Both the position numbers and the translations under genes were made by a program. The notes under the pieces were generated by a model, which searched no databases, was not told the DNA's origin, and was given only the letters and a program-made list of their open reading frames with translations. This document shows, piece after piece, positions 37,529-47,726 of a stretch of DNA of 64,000 nt (position 1 is the stretch's first letter; each line of letters begins with the position of its first letter). The stretch comes from Vibrio sinaloensis (GTDB lineage: Bacteria; Pseudomonadota; Gammaproteobacteria; Enterobacterales; Vibrionaceae): the NCBI RefSeq assembly GCF_000808535.1, contig NZ_JWLV01000015.1, forward strand, positions 1 through 64,000. The letters are read 5' to 3'.

Positions 37529-38740
37529 TTACTTCTGATTTTTCAGAGCTCTGATACGGCTCGAGAGCGAGTAGAGGCGGATGAAGCCTTCTGCGTGACT
37601 TTGGTCATACACTTCATCTTCACCAAAGGTAGCAAACTCTTCACAGTACAAGCTGTTGTCAGAACGCTTCTGAGTCACGGTTGCTTGGCCTTTGTATAGC
37701 TTCACAACCACTTCACCGTTCACATCTTGCGCCAACTCTTCTGACGCCGCTAGGATAGATTTACACAGTGGCGTGAACCAACGACCATCATAAACAAGAT
37801 GAGAAGCTTTGACGCCCAACTCTTCACGGAACTCAAAGGACGTTTTATCCAAAACAAGCTGTTCAACGGCACGTAGGGCTTCCATCATGATGGTGCCTCC
37901 TGGCGTTTCGTAACAGCCGCGAGACTTCATCCCCACTAAACGGTTTTCAACGATATCAATACGACCAATACCGTGTTTCGCCCCTTTCTCGTTTAAGTAA
38001 ACCAGTGCGTTGTATGGCGTCATCTGCTCACCATCAACTCCAACGACTTCACCTTTTTCTACTTTTAGCGATACGTACTCAGCTTCGTTGGGAGCTTGTT
38101 CTGGATCCACAGTCCAAGCCCAGCAATCTTCGTTTGGTGCATTCCATGTATCTTCTAGTACGCCACCTTCTGTAGAGATATGCCATGCGTTTGCGTCACG
38201 TGAATAAATTTTCGTTAACGATGCAGTACAAGGAATATTACGTTCAGCCAAATAGTCGAGACACTCTTCACGGCTCACTAGGTCCCATTCACGCCAAGGT
38301 GCGATAACGTGTAGGTCTGGTGCAAGTGCCGCAAAAGCACCTTCGAAGCGGACTTGGTCGTTACCTTTACCCGTACAGCCATGACATAGGGCATCAGCGC
38401 CCACTTTGCGTGCAACTTCAACCTGAGCTTTAGCGATGATTGGACGAGCCATTGAGGTACCAAGTAGGTATTTCCCTTCGTAGTAGGCGCCTGTTTTCAG
38501 TGTTGGATAAATGTAGTCCGCGACCATCTCTTCTTTTAGGTCAGCGATGTAACATTCAGAGGCGCCAGAGGCTTTCGCTTTTTCTTCAATGCCAGCAAGC
38601 TCTTCTTCGCCCTGACCAACATCGGCAACAAAGGCTACTACTTCACAATCGTAGTTCTCTTTCAGCCAAGGGATGATGACCGATGTATCCAGACCGCCAG
38701 AGTATGCGACAACAACTTTATTAACTTGAACTTTGCTCAT
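37529..38740 (-). CDS. argG: Argininosuccinate synthase
   Basis: Condenses citrulline and aspartate, using ATP, to argininosuccinate. The 403-residue protein has the N-type ATP pyrophosphatase loop [10 protein letters not shown] near residues 10-19, [15 protein letters not shown] near 115-129 and the substrate-binding [10 protein letters not shown] and [10 protein letters not shown] segments. Length is typical of the bacterial short form. It follows argB by 108 bp, a gap that contains a hairpin (38812-38835), and is closed by a strong terminator before argH. Confidence 0.97.
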   Translation of the reverse strand: MSKVQVNKVVVAYSGGLDTSVIIPWLKENYDCEVVAFVADVGQGEEELAGIEEKAKASGASECYIADLKEEMVADYIYPTLKTGAYYEGKYLLGTSMARPIIAKAQVEVARKVGADALCHGCTGKGNDQVRFEGAFAALAPDLHVIAPWREWDLVSREECLDYLAERNIPCTASLTKIYSRDANAWHISTEGGVLEDTWNAPNEDCWAWTVDPEQAPNEAEYVSLKVEKGEVVGVDGEQMTPYNALVYLNEKGAKHGIGRIDIVENRLVGMKSRGCYETPGGTIMMEALRAVEQLVLDKTSFEFREELGVKASHLVYDGRWFTPLCKSILAASEELAQDVNGEVVVKLYKGQATVTQKRSDNSLYCEEFATFGEDEVYDQSHAEGFIRLYSLSSRIRALKNQK

Positions 38741-38811
38741 TTTCTTTTCTCCAAATCCCGGCGCTGCGCTTGGCGGTCAGTGCTACGGGTTACTTCCTAG
38801 TTATTCTGTTT

Positions 38812-38835
38812 GCCTTACCGCATTTGCGTTAAGGC
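38812..38835 (-). other. Hairpin between argB and argG
   Basis: GCCTTA (38812-38817) pairs with TAAGGC (38830-38835), and CGCA/TGCG pair inside. No T-run follows, so it may be an intercistronic processing or stability element in argCBG. Confidence 0.4.
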
Positions 38836-38848
38836 TAATTCATTCTCG

Positions 38849-39643
38849 TTACTGCTTTGGCAGAAACTGAGTTCCAATACTTTGGCCTGCAAACAGCTCG
38901 ACCAATTTTTCAGGGTAGCGCCAAGTGGCAACTTCAATTGGGCGACCTAAGTCATTGGCGGCTTCTAGTGCAGCGTTTACCTTAACGATCATCCCGTCAG
39001 TAATGACGTGCCCCTGAATCAAGCTTTGCGCTTCTTGCGCGTTTAAACTCTTAATCAAGTGGCCTTTACCGTCGAGCACACCGCTCACATCCGATAGCAA
39101 CACCAATTCTGCATCCAACGCACCAGCCACCGCGACAGCCGCTTGGTCAGCATTCACATTCATCATTTGCCCCTGCGCCGTCAGGCCAATTGAGCTGATG
39201 ATCGGCAATGCCCCTGTTTCTAAAACGGCTTGCAGTACTGATGAGTCGCCCGGTGTCGCTTTGCCCACCGCCCCCAACTCAGGGTCCAACTCTTCTACTT
39301 TGCACAAGCCGCCATCTGCGAGGCTTAAGCCTACTGCGTTCAACCCATCTTTGATCGCCTGACCCTGTAGCATTTTATTTGCGGTACCGGCCAAAGCGCC
39401 TGCGATAACTGGGATCTGCTCGTACGGTGTCACGCGCAGCCCCTCTTTCTTCACGGTCTTTAGTTGCAGTTGAGCCATTAGATCGTCCACCAGATAACCT
39501 CCTCCGTGGACGATCACAATTCGTCGCTGAGCCTGCTTTTGATAATTGGCTATCGCACCAAATACCTGGCTAAGAGTCTCAGTACAAGACAGTGCAGCAC
39601 CGCCTAATTTGATCACTAATGGAGTTTGTTTGTTATCTGTCAT
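38849..39643 (-). CDS. argB: Acetylglutamate kinase
   Basis: Phosphorylates N-acetylglutamate, the second step of arginine synthesis. The 264-residue amino-acid-kinase fold has [10 protein letters not shown] near residue 9-18, [15 protein letters not shown] near 42-56, the [15 protein letters not shown] segment and [22 protein letters not shown] precedes the ATG. It lies 36 bp downstream of argC in the same transcript. Confidence 0.96.
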   Translation of the reverse strand: MTDNKQTPLVIKLGGAALSCTETLSQVFGAIANYQKQAQRRIVIVHGGGYLVDDLMAQLQLKTVKKEGLRVTPYEQIPVIAGALAGTANKMLQGQAIKDGLNAVGLSLADGGLCKVEELDPELGAVGKATPGDSSVLQAVLETGALPIISSIGLTAQGQMMNVNADQAAVAVAGALDAELVLLSDVSGVLDGKGHLIKSLNAQEAQSLIQGHVITDGMIVKVNAALEAANDLGRPIEVATWRYPEKLVELFAGQSIGTQFLPKQ

Positions 39644-39679
39644 TACTCGTCCCTTTACCTACTTGCTTAAGCTTTACGC

Positions 39680-40684
39680 CTAAATAAGGGCAGTTAACTC
39701 TGGAAATCCGTAGTGGATGTTTAAACATTGCATCGCTTGACTCGATGCGCCTTTGAGTAAGTTGTCTATCGCTGAAACAACGATGACGTGCTCACCCTGA
39801 ACCTTCCAGCCGATATCGCAGAAAGGTGAATTCTCTACATTTTGGATTGAGGGCAGTGTCGATTCGAGAAGACGTACTGCAGGTTTACCCTCGTATGCTT
39901 TTGCAAATGCAGTCGCAACCTGTTGTTCCGTTGCGCCACTGGCCAACTTCATTGTTACCGTGGCCAAAATGCCGCGCTTAAAATTGCCCAAATGTGGCGT
40001 AAAAATTACGTCGCGACCCAAGTGGCTTGCGATTTCTGGCTGATGGCGATGATTGAACACGCCGTAGGGCTGTAAACTCACTTCGCAAAAGCTGTTGGTT
40101 AATGTCGCCTTTCTTCCTGCACCTGAAACACCACTCGTGGCGTTAATAATTGGCCATTGCACCGTATCAAGCAGTTGTGCTTCGATAAGTGGTTTGATAG
40201 CCAGTTGAGATGCCGTCGGGTAACAACCAGGAACGGCAACGAGCTGTGCTTGTTTAATCTCTTGCGCGTTCCACTCTGCCAATCCGTACGATGCCTTATC
40301 AAGCAGGTGCTCATACTGATGTTCAAAGCCATAGAACTCGCTGTAGAAGCCCTCTCTTTTCACGCGAAACGCACCCGAGAGGTCAAAAACCTGACATCCT
40401 TGCTCTAAAAACTGGAAAGCCAAATCGTGGCTCACTTCATGTGCGGTCGCTAAGAACACCACATCACAAGCCTTCGCTGCAGCAGTCACATCTTTTAGCG
40501 GCTGCACAGGCTCACTGATTACGCCAGCCAATTTAGGATGCAACTGTGAAATGCTCTTACCAGCGTCCACACTATTGGCGGACACATATAAACCTGATAG
40601 CGTAAGTCGAGGGTGTTTGTGCACCATGAGCGCCAACTCTGCACCGGTGTAACCGCTTGCGCCAATGATTGTGGTTTTCAGCAT
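39680..40684 (-). CDS. argC: N-acetyl-gamma-glutamyl-phosphate reductase
   Basis: NADPH-dependent reduction of N-acetylglutamyl phosphate to the semialdehyde. The 334-residue protein starts [20 protein letters not shown] (nucleotide-binding) and has catalytic Cys in [12 protein letters not shown] and the [16 protein letters not shown] region. ATG at 40682-40684 matches the family start; in-frame upstream starts would add a non-conserved leader. First gene of argCBG and divergent from argE, the classical enterobacterial and Vibrio layout. ARG-box-like sites lie between the two starts. Confidence 0.97.
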   Translation of the reverse strand: MLKTTIIGASGYTGAELALMVHKHPRLTLSGLYVSANSVDAGKSISQLHPKLAGVISEPVQPLKDVTAAAKACDVVFLATAHEVSHDLAFQFLEQGCQVFDLSGAFRVKREGFYSEFYGFEHQYEHLLDKASYGLAEWNAQEIKQAQLVAVPGCYPTASQLAIKPLIEAQLLDTVQWPIINATSGVSGAGRKATLTNSFCEVSLQPYGVFNHRHQPEIASHLGRDVIFTPHLGNFKRGILATVTMKLASGATEQQVATAFAKAYEGKPAVRLLESTLPSIQNVENSPFCDIGWKVQGEHVIVVSAIDNLLKGASSQAMQCLNIHYGFPELTALI

Positions 40685-40753
40685 TTCGACATCCATTTTT
40701 TCAAAAAACACCACTCAGAAGAGTGACTACAAATTTACAAAAACATCGCTTTT

Positions 40754-40792
40754 ATCGGTTTTTTATTCATTAAAAGTGATTTATTATGTGTT
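40754..40792. promoter_or_regulatory. Tandem ARG-box-like sites between argC and argE
   Basis: ATTCA at 40765-40769 marks one box. TGATT at 40777-40781, with ATGTG at 40786-40790, marks a second, centred 21 bp away, the spacing of paired ArgR boxes. The region is AT-rich and lies between the divergent starts, so ArgR could repress both directions. Individual boxes are degenerate. Confidence 0.55.
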
Positions 40793-40837
40793 TTACCTTC
40801 TAAATTGATTTATGTCAACAGGGAAAGCAAACTAAAT

Positions 40838-41977
40838 ATGCAATTGCCGAGTTTCAAAGAGGTCTATCAGGGCCTAATTTCTACCTCTTCTATTAGCTCG
40901 ACCGACCCGAGTTGGGATGAAGGTAATGCGCAAGTCATTGAGAAACTTGCAGGATGGTTGAAAGACGTTGGATTCCAAGTCGAACTGACGGAAGTGGAAT
41001 CAGGGAAGTACAACCTCATCGCTAAAAAAGGCGCAGGTGAGGGAGGGCTGCTACTCGCCGGTCACAGTGATACCGTCCCCTTTGACGAAGGACGATGGAA
41101 CTTTGACCCGCACGCGTTGACCGAAGCAAACAATCGCTTTTACGGGCTAGGCACCGCCGATATGAAAGGCTACTTCGCTTTTATTATTGAGGCAGTCAAA
41201 AAAGTCGATTGGAGCAAACAGACAAAGCCGCTGTACATCTTAGCTACCTGCGATGAAGAGACGACGATGCTCGGTGCACGCCACTTTACTGACAATGCTC
41301 CGTTTAAACCGGATTACTGCATTATTGGTGAGCCCACCAGCTTAGTGCCGATTCGCGGCCATAAAGGCCATGTTGCTAATGCCGTGCGCGTGACTGGTAA
41401 ATCCGGCCATTCATCTGACCCCGCTTTGGGAGTGAACGCTATTGAGATCATGCATGAAGTCCTGTTTGCATTAATGCAGCTGCGAGACAAGCTGATCAAG
41501 GAATATCATCACCCAGGCTTTGCCATTCCAAGCCCAACGCTCAACTTGGGCCATATTCACGGTGGGGATAGCGCCAACCGCATCTGTGGCTGTTGCGAAC
41601 TGCATTATGATGTCCGCCCTTTACCTGGAATCAGTTTGGATGGCTTAGACGATATGCTGCGCGGCGCACTCAAAGAGGTCGAAGCCAAATGGCCAGGGCG
41701 AATTGATATCACCCCTCTGCATGAGCCTATCCCTGGTTACGAATGTCAGCACGACCATCCCTTCATTGGTGGTGTCGAAGAGATCTGTGGTATAAGCTCA
41801 GAAACCGTCAACTACTGCACCGAGGCGCCTTTCTTGCAGCAGCTTTGCCCGACACTCGTCCTCGGACCGGGGTCCATTGATCAAGCGCACCAGCCAGATG
41901 AATTCTTGGCATTCGAATTTATTGACCCGACCATCGATGTCCTATCCAAAGCCATGTACCGTTATTGCTTTGACTAA
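40838..41977 (+). CDS. argE: Acetylornithine deacetylase
   Basis: This M20-family metallohydrolase releases ornithine and acetate from N-acetylornithine. The 379-residue protein has metal ligands in [11 protein letters not shown] (His and Asp), GTADMKG and the catalytic Glu pair in [11 protein letters not shown]; further ligands are in IGEPTSL and near the C-terminus in [10 protein letters not shown]. The dimerisation domain lies at about 180-290. AGGGAAAG precedes the ATG at 40838. Divergent from argCBG. A terminator follows the stop by about 15 nt. Confidence 0.96.
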   Translation: MQLPSFKEVYQGLISTSSISSTDPSWDEGNAQVIEKLAGWLKDVGFQVELTEVESGKYNLIAKKGAGEGGLLLAGHSDTVPFDEGRWNFDPHALTEANNRFYGLGTADMKGYFAFIIEAVKKVDWSKQTKPLYILATCDEETTMLGARHFTDNAPFKPDYCIIGEPTSLVPIRGHKGHVANAVRVTGKSGHSSDPALGVNAIEIMHEVLFALMQLRDKLIKEYHHPGFAIPSPTLNLGHIHGGDSANRICGCCELHYDVRPLPGISLDGLDDMLRGALKEVEAKWPGRIDITPLHEPIPGYECQHDHPFIGGVEEICGISSETVNYCTEAPFLQQLCPTLVLGPGSIDQAHQPDEFLAFEFIDPTIDVLSKAMYRYCFD

Positions 41978-41992
41978 ATCCAAATGACAACT

Positions 41993-42022
41993 GGGCTAGC
42001 TTGAGTGTAGCTAGCCCTTTTT
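41993..42022 (+). terminator. Intrinsic terminator of argE
   Basis: GGGCTAGC/GCTAGCCC stem with a 9-nt loop, followed by five T. Confidence 0.85.
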
Positions 42023-42195
42023 GTAATAAAATTTCAGCATACTTCACATCAATCTGTTGCTTACTTGGGTTACATTCCTTTTCATAATATTTGCAAACTT
42101 TGCATGCGATAATTGACTCCGCACGACATTTTTCGCTAGATTGTTTGCTTAACAAAAGAACATTGGATGTAATTTTTTTACAAGGCAGGATGACA

Positions 42196-44832
42196 ATGAA
42201 CGAGAAATACTCTGCTCTGCGAAGCAATGTGAGCATGCTAGGACACTTGCTCGGTAACACCATCAAGGATGCACATGGTGAGGAACTTCTAGAGAAAGTA
42301 GAAACGATTCGTAAACTTTCCAAGTCCGCCCTAGCTGGTAATCAGGCTGATAGAGACAGCTTGATCGAGGAAATCAAAAACCTTCCAAATGAGCAGCTGA
42401 CCCCTGTTGCCCATGCATTCAACCAATTCCTCAATCTGACCAACATGGCAGAGCAGTACCACACTATCTCTCGTCATTGTGATGCACACGTTTGTGAACC
42501 AGACGCCCTCAATACGCTTTTTTCTAAGTTGAGCCAAAACGACATCAGCAAGTTAGACACCGCTCAAGCGGTTCGTGAACTGAATATTGAACTTGTCCTG
42601 ACCGCTCACCCAACAGAGATCACGCGTCGCACCATGATCAACAAGCTTGTTAAGATCAATGAGTGTCTATCCAAGCTTGAGCTCGGTGACCTATCAGTCA
42701 AAGAGCGAGCAAAAACAGAACGTCGCCTTGAGCAATTAATCGCTCAGAGCTGGCATTCCGATACCATTCGTAAGCAGCGCCCAACGCCTCTTGATGAAGC
42801 AAAATGGGGCTTTGCCGTTGTCGAAAACTCTCTGTGGGAAGCAGTACCAGATTTCTTGCGTGAGATGGATGGTCGTCTAAAAGATTATCTTGGTGAAGGG
42901 CTGCCTATTGATGCTCGCCCTGTACACTTCTCCTCTTGGATGGGCGGTGACCGCGACGGTAACCCATTCGTCACTCATACCGTCACTCGTGAAGTGATGC
43001 TTCTCTCTCGCTGGAAAGCGGCCGATCTTTACCTCAACGATGTCAATGAGCTTGTTAGCGAACTGTCGATGACCAAATGTAACGACACCATTCGCGCACT
43101 TGCCGGAGAAGACGAGCACGAACCTTACCGTGCGGTTCTAAAAGAGTTACGTAACCTGCTCAACGAAACCAAAGAGATTCTAGATGCGAAAGTCCACGGC
43201 CAAAAACTGGCGGTTAAGGCTCCTCTGCAGCGTATCGAACAACTTTGGGAGCCACTATACGCGTGTTACCAATCGCTGCATGAATGTGGCATGGGTATCA
43301 TCGCTGATGGCTCGCTGCTAGATACTCTTCGTCGCATTAAAGCGTTTGGAGTTCACCTCGTTCGCCTAGATATTCGCCAAGAAAGCACTCGCCACTCAGA
43401 TGTGCTGTCTGAGCTGACTCGCTACTTGGGCATTGGTGATTACGATCAGTGGAGCGAACAAGATAAGATTGCCTTTTTGACCAACGAATTGGCCTCGAAA
43501 CGCCCGCTTCTTCCCCGTGATTGGGAACCATCAGAGGCAGTCAAAGAAGTCCTGGATACCTGTAAGATTGTCGCCGCTCAGCCGCGTGAAGCTTTCGGTG
43601 CTTACGTCATCTCAATGGCACGCACAGCCTCTGACGTACTGGCCGTTCACCTGCTGCTTCAAGAGTCCGGTTGCCCATACCGTATGGACGTTTGTCCATT
43701 GTTTGAAACTCTAGACGATTTGAACAATGCGGAATCTGTAATCAAGCAACTGATGGGGATTGACCTCTACCGCGGATTTATCCAAAACCACCAGATGGTA
43801 ATGATTGGCTACTCTGATTCAGCAAAAGACGCGGGTGTAATGTCGGCAGGCTGGGCTCAGTACCACGCGATGGATTCATTAGTGAAAGTGGCTGAAGAAG
43901 AAGGCGTGGAGCTTACTCTCTTCCACGGTCGTGGCGGTACAATTGGCCGCGGTGGTGCGCCTGCTCATGCTGCGTTGCTATCTCAGCCACCGAAGAGCCT
44001 AAAAGGCGGTCTTCGTGTTACTGAGCAAGGTGAAATGATCCGCTTTAAGCTGGGCCTACCCGATGTTGCGGTAAACAGTTTCAACCTGTACGCCAGCGCT
44101 ATCTTGGAAGCGAACCTGCTACCGCCACCAGAGCCAAAACAAGAATGGCGTGATCTGATGGACGTACTGTCTGAAGTCAGCTGTGAAGCATACCGCAGCG
44201 TTGTACGTGGCGAGCCAGACTTCGTTCCATACTTCCGTCAAGCAACCCCAGAGCTCGAGTTAGGCAAACTACCGCTTGGCTCTCGCCCGGCAAAACGTAA
44301 CCCTAAAGGCGGCGTAGAAAGCCTGCGAGCGATTCCGTGGATCTTCTCGTGGAGTCAAAACCGTCTGGTACTTCCTGCATGGTTGGGCGCGGGTGAAGCT
44401 ATTCAGTACTCGGTCGACAAAGGTCACCAAGCGCTGCTTGAGGAGATGTGTCGCGAGTGGCCGTTCTTCTCAACTCGTCTAGGCATGTTAGAGATGGTGT
44501 ACACCAAGTGTAACATCGAGATCTCTCGCTACTACGATGAGCGTCTCGTCGATCCTAAACTTCAGCCTCTGGGTGATCGTCTACGCGACCAGCTTAAGAA
44601 AGACATCAAAGCTGTGCTCAACGTAGAGAACAACGAAAACTTGATGCAAAGCGATCCGTGGGGACAAGAGTCGATTCGCCTACGTAATATCTACGTTGAG
44701 CCTTTGAACATGCTTCAAGCAGAGCTTCTGTACCGCACTCGTCAGAGTGAAGAAGCATCGACAGAAGAGCTTGAAGAAGCGCTAATGGTGACCATTGCGG
44801 GTATTGCTGCTGGCATGCGTAACACTGGTTAG
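42196..44832 (+). CDS. ppc: Phosphoenolpyruvate carboxylase
   Basis: Carboxylates PEP to oxaloacetate, replenishing the TCA cycle. The 878-residue protein has catalytic His138 in [13 protein letters not shown], the second family signature with Lys in [14 protein letters not shown], and the Gly-rich [16 protein letters not shown] loop near 585. The C-terminus MRNTG is the canonical end that binds the aspartate effector pocket. It includes a PPP run (LLPPPEPK) that might need EF-P. ATG at 42196 follows AGGA; an ATG two codons upstream is also possible. A terminator follows the stop. Confidence 0.97.
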   Translation: MNEKYSALRSNVSMLGHLLGNTIKDAHGEELLEKVETIRKLSKSALAGNQADRDSLIEEIKNLPNEQLTPVAHAFNQFLNLTNMAEQYHTISRHCDAHVCEPDALNTLFSKLSQNDISKLDTAQAVRELNIELVLTAHPTEITRRTMINKLVKINECLSKLELGDLSVKERAKTERRLEQLIAQSWHSDTIRKQRPTPLDEAKWGFAVVENSLWEAVPDFLREMDGRLKDYLGEGLPIDARPVHFSSWMGGDRDGNPFVTHTVTREVMLLSRWKAADLYLNDVNELVSELSMTKCNDTIRALAGEDEHEPYRAVLKELRNLLNETKEILDAKVHGQKLAVKAPLQRIEQLWEPLYACYQSLHECGMGIIADGSLLDTLRRIKAFGVHLVRLDIRQESTRHSDVLSELTRYLGIGDYDQWSEQDKIAFLTNELASKRPLLPRDWEPSEAVKEVLDTCKIVAAQPREAFGAYVISMARTASDVLAVHLLLQESGCPYRMDVCPLFETLDDLNNAESVIKQLMGIDLYRGFIQNHQMVMIGYSDSAKDAGVMSAGWAQYHAMDSLVKVAEEEGVELTLFHGRGGTIGRGGAPAHAALLSQPPKSLKGGLRVTEQGEMIRFKLGLPDVAVNSFNLYASAILEANLLPPPEPKQEWRDLMDVLSEVSCEAYRSVVRGEPDFVPYFRQATPELELGKLPLGSRPAKRNPKGGVESLRAIPWIFSWSQNRLVLPAWLGAGEAIQYSVDKGHQALLEEMCREWPFFSTRLGMLEMVYTKCNIEISRYYDERLVDPKLQPLGDRLRDQLKKDIKAVLNVENNENLMQSDPWGQESIRLRNIYVEPLNMLQAELLYRTRQSEEASTEELEEALMVTIAGIAAGMRNTG

Positions 44833-44852
44833 TGTCCATTTCCACTCTATGC

Positions 44853-44885
44853 AAAGGGTTAGCTGAAAGGCTAGCCCTTTTTTAT
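44853..44885 (+). terminator. Intrinsic terminator of ppc
   Basis: AAAGGGTTAGC/GCTAGCCCTTT stem (one wobble) with a 6-nt loop, followed by T-rich sequence. Confidence 0.85.
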
Positions 44886-44977
44886 TCTTCGCTATTGGTT
44901 AATAGATAAACAGCAAAAACACTAATAAAAGAGGACTTTTATAACCAATAAAAAGAATTATAAACCGAATTTTTCAA

Positions 44978-44999
44978 TTATTGAGAAAATTATCAGTTT
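44978..44999. promoter_or_regulatory. LuxR/HapR/OpaR-type operator upstream of aphA
   Basis: The 22-bp site has TTATTGA and TTATCA as near-inverted arms around an AT-rich centre. It matches 17 of 22 positions of the consensus TTATTGATAAATTTATCAATAA-type palindrome as I recall it. High-cell-density master regulators repress aphA through such a site. Confidence 0.7.
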
Positions 45000-45151
45000 T
45001 TTGGTATATTTTGTCCTTCTATTCTACTTTATGCTTATTATTTAGATATACTACTCGTCCTCTGTATGTATATAACAATTCTTAACATACAGTTTCTTCG
45101 ACTCCTTCGTGATTCGATCTAGGTGATAAACGGCTTTTTTAAGGTGACATG

Positions 45152-45167
45152 GCCAACATATGTTGGC
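45152..45167. repeat. Perfect 16-bp palindrome in the aphA leader
   Basis: GCCAACATATGTTGGC is fully self-complementary and lies 110 bp upstream of the aphA start. It could be a protein operator or a leader stem. It does not resemble the reported AphA or LuxR sites. Confidence 0.5.
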
Positions 45168-45277
45168 GCTGCTTAAAGATTACCTCATACGGTATTCCAC
45201 TGATTATTAAGTGCCATAGAAGCACAACAGTAGCTAAGCAGTCGTATTTGAGTTTATTGACCATTTGGATTGAAGAC

Positions 45278-45817
45278 ATGTCATTACCACACGTTATTCT
45301 GACAGTACTGAGCACACGCGATGCTACTGGCTACGATATCACCAAAGAATTTTCAGCAACCATCGGCTACTTCTGGAAAGCTAGCCACCAGCAAGTCTAT
45401 CGTGAGCTTAACAAAATGGCTCAAAACGAGCTTGTAACTTGCGTATTAGAACCTCAAGAGGGCAAACCTGATCGCAAGGTTTACTCCATCACAGACGCGG
45501 GTCGCACAGCGCTTGGTGAATGGTTCGACCAACCAACTGCGCACCCAACAGTGCGTGATGAGTTCTCAGCAAAACTCATGGCGTGCGCCGTTCAACCATC
45601 GGCACCATACCGAGTTCAGCTAGCAGAGCTGGTTGAGGAGTCTCGCAAACTCGTTGCGCATTACCAAGAAATTGAAAGTGCGTACTACTCAACACCATCT
45701 ACTTTGGACAAGCAGCAACGTCTTGAGCGCTTAACATTGCGCCGCAATCTTCTGGTTCGCCAAGCTTGGATTGAGTGGGCAGACGAAGTACTCAGCGAGC
45801 TTGCAGAGCTAGGCTAA
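45278..45817 (+). CDS. aphA: PadR-family quorum-sensing regulator AphA
   Basis: Master regulator of the low-cell-density programme in vibrios and activator of virulence genes in V. cholerae. The 179-residue protein has an N-terminal winged helix (MSLPHVILTVLSTRDATGYD, YFWKASHQQVYRELNKMAQ) and a C-terminal antiparallel coiled coil for dimerisation, ending near EWADEVLSELAELG. The sequence is nearly that of known AphA over its whole length. ATG at 45278 gives the canonical start; an in-frame ATG at 45149 would add 43 residues not found in the family. Control elements upstream are described separately. A terminator follows. Confidence 0.97.
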   Translation: MSLPHVILTVLSTRDATGYDITKEFSATIGYFWKASHQQVYRELNKMAQNELVTCVLEPQEGKPDRKVYSITDAGRTALGEWFDQPTAHPTVRDEFSAKLMACAVQPSAPYRVQLAELVEESRKLVAHYQEIESAYYSTPSTLDKQQRLERLTLRRNLLVRQAWIEWADEVLSELAELG

Positions 45818-45836
45818 TTACCGCGCTATCCCATAC

Positions 45837-45863
45837 AAGCCGAATCCATGGATTCGGCTTTTT
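45837..45863 (+). terminator. Intrinsic terminator of aphA
   Basis: A perfect palindromic stem AAGCCGAATCC-AT-GGATTCGGCTT is followed by further T. Confidence 0.85.
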
Positions 45864-45971
45864 AGTGCCTGCCATTTTGAGTTCCGTCGTAACTTTATAA
45901 AAGCAAAAGGAATTGTGTGCGAAACCACGTCACTATATGCCCTTCTATGTGACTAAAGGACATTTCCCCTG

Positions 45972-46784
45972 ATGACGAGACCAACCTCCAAGCTCATTGC
46001 GAACCTATTTCTTTGTCTGATACTCAGTGGATGCGTTAACCAAGCGCTGCTGGATGCGCAGCCAGCATTGGTCACAGCGCAAAGCACGAATCTCACCCCG
46101 CAGTCCCCTGATAAGGTTGAGATGTATTTTGTGGGTTTTGCTGCGGACTCTTCCCAGAACGTATTCATGAAAGAAGTCAGTTATGTCCAGCAGCTATTTG
46201 ATCAACGGTTTGAAACCGAAGGGCGCTCGCTACTATTGGTCAACAATCGCCAGACTCAAAATGATTACCCGATGGCGACATCAGACAACTTGTCCGCAAC
46301 CCTCACCGCTATTGGCCAGCAAATGGATGTCGACAACGATATTCTGTTTCTTTACCTCTCTGGGCATGGTGAATTTCGCTTTGGCTTGAATGTGAGTTTT
46401 GGGCCAAATCACAACGAAACCATTTCGCCTAAAGAGCTCAAGACGATGCTAGACAACTCAGGGATAAAATGGCGAGTGGTCGTGGTTTCAGCCTGCTTCT
46501 CTGGCAACTTCGTGAGTCAGCTTGCCGATTTAAACACCCTAGTCATTAGCGCCTCCGATCCTAACCACCCGTCGTTTGGATGCACCAATACCGCAGAATT
46601 CACCTTCTTTGGTGAAGCCTTCTTCAAAAATAATCTGACAAGAACACACTCATTTTTCCAGGCTTTTCTCACGGCAAAAGAAGAAGTCACACTGAGAGAA
46701 ACCAAGCTCGGTTTCGATAACTCGAACCCAATGTACCAAAGTGCTAAACCAATCGATGACCAGCTGTCTTTAATGAACCTATGA
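45972..46784 (+). CDS. C13-family (legumain/caspase-like) peptidase lipoprotein
   Basis: The 270-residue precursor has a lipoprotein signal ending LILSG-C with lipobox Cys21, so it is probably anchored in the outer or inner membrane facing the periplasm. The mature part looks like peptidase family C13: beta-strand VEMYFVGFAADS, catalytic His132 in LYLSGHGE and catalytic Cys175 in VVSACFSGNF, followed by VISASDPNHPSFGC. Bacterial C13 homologues are rarely studied and the substrate is unknown. A weak AAAGGA lies 13 nt before the ATG. It is not obviously linked to aphA or cysE. Confidence 0.8.
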   Translation: MTRPTSKLIANLFLCLILSGCVNQALLDAQPALVTAQSTNLTPQSPDKVEMYFVGFAADSSQNVFMKEVSYVQQLFDQRFETEGRSLLLVNNRQTQNDYPMATSDNLSATLTAIGQQMDVDNDILFLYLSGHGEFRFGLNVSFGPNHNETISPKELKTMLDNSGIKWRVVVVSACFSGNFVSQLADLNTLVISASDPNHPSFGCTNTAEFTFFGEAFFKNNLTRTHSFFQAFLTAKEEVTLRETKLGFDNSNPMYQSAKPIDDQLSLMNL

Positions 46785-46787
46785 AAC

Positions 46788-46818
46788 AAAAAAAGCCAGC
46801 TAGATAACTAGCTGGCTT
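46788..46818 (-). terminator. Intrinsic terminator of cysE
   Basis: AAGCCAGCTAG/CTAGCTGGCTT, 11 bp, 4-nt loop. Seven T follow on the minus strand. It lies 24 nt beyond the cysE stop, and may also help end the convergent peptidase gene. Confidence 0.83.
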
Positions 46819-46841
46819 CTTAGATGATCGTTTTCCAAGGG

Positions 46842-47663
46842 CTATATCCCGTCGCCACCAATAAAGCTTTGGGATTTACCATTGAATTGTTGGTCCATAT
46901 CCAATGACGGCTTATCGGTTTTCGGTCTACCGACAATCTTGGCAGGCACGCCTGCCACGGTCGTATGAGCAGGCACGGGTTGCAATACTACGGAGCAAGA
47001 ACCAATCTTAGCACCCTCACCGACCTCGATGTTGCCGAGAATTTTCGCCCCAGCACCAATCATCACGCCTTCGCGAATTTTCGGGTGACGATCCCCGCAC
47101 TCTTTACCTGTACCGCCAAGTGTCACATCTTGAAGGATGGAGACATCATTCTCCACTACAGCGGTTTCACCAATCACAATACCCGTTGCGTGGTCTAACA
47201 TGATGCCACGGCCAATGCGGGCCGCTGGGTGAATATCCACCTGACAAGCCACAGAGATTTGGTTTTGAAGATACGTCGCAAGAGCGACTCGACCTTGCTT
47301 CCAAAGCCAGTTAGCAACGCGATACCCTTGCAGCGCGTGATACCCTTTTAAATAGAGTAACGGCATTGAGTACATTGCGACCGCTGGATCTCGATTTACC
47401 GTCGCGCAAATGTCACAAGCTGCGGCTTCGGTAATCTTTGGATCGGCATTAAACGCCTCTTCAACGACTTCACGTACCGCCATAGCCGGCATTGAAGCAG
47501 TATTGAGCTTGTTGGCAAGAATGTAGCTCAACGCCGACGCTAAGCTGTCGTGTTTAATGATCGTGGCATGATAAAAGCTCGCAAGCATAGGCTCTTGCTC
47601 CGAGAGCTCTCTTGCTTCACGAACAATCGCTTGCCAGACGTTCTTTTTTTCGCAATGTTTCAT
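46842..47663 (-). CDS. cysE: Serine O-acetyltransferase
   Basis: Acetylates serine with acetyl-CoA, the first step of cysteine synthesis. The 273-residue protein has an N-terminal helical domain (about 1-140) and a left-handed beta-helix of hexapeptide repeats (about 141-240) with catalytic His in MLDHATGIVIGE and GDRHPKI. The C-terminal tail ends in Ile (GGDGI), the residue that inserts into CysK to form the cysteine synthase complex. It follows gpsA by 63 bp in the secB-gpsA-cysE cluster. Confidence 0.96.
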   Translation of the reverse strand: MKHCEKKNVWQAIVREARELSEQEPMLASFYHATIIKHDSLASALSYILANKLNTASMPAMAVREVVEEAFNADPKITEAAACDICATVNRDPAVAMYSMPLLYLKGYHALQGYRVANWLWKQGRVALATYLQNQISVACQVDIHPAARIGRGIMLDHATGIVIGETAVVENDVSILQDVTLGGTGKECGDRHPKIREGVMIGAGAKILGNIEVGEGAKIGSCSVVLQPVPAHTTVAGVPAKIVGRPKTDKPSLDMDQQFNGKSQSFIGGDGI

Positions 47664-47726
47664 GTGCTTTCCTAGTATCCAATCCTTGTTGCTAGATACG
47701 ATCTTTCCTCTAGTGGCTGGGTAGCC

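Larger units (their letters stand above)
44886..45277 (+). promoter_or_regulatory. Long control region upstream of aphA
   Basis: This 392-bp AT-rich gap lies between the ppc terminator and aphA. It contains a LuxR/HapR/OpaR-type operator at 44978-44999, several possible -10 elements (TATATT near 45004, TATTCT near 45020) that I cannot rank, and a perfect 16-bp palindrome at 45152-45167. The last 20 nt before the ATG lack a strong Shine-Dalgarno. A long leader of this kind fits the known base-pairing of Qrr small RNAs to the aphA 5' UTR in vibrios. I did not identify the pairing site by eye. Confidence 0.6.

Noticed and set aside
45149..45277. In-frame upstream extension of aphA by 43 codons
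   Set aside because: Known AphA proteins start at MSLPHVIL. The extension is not conserved in the family and has no ribosome site.
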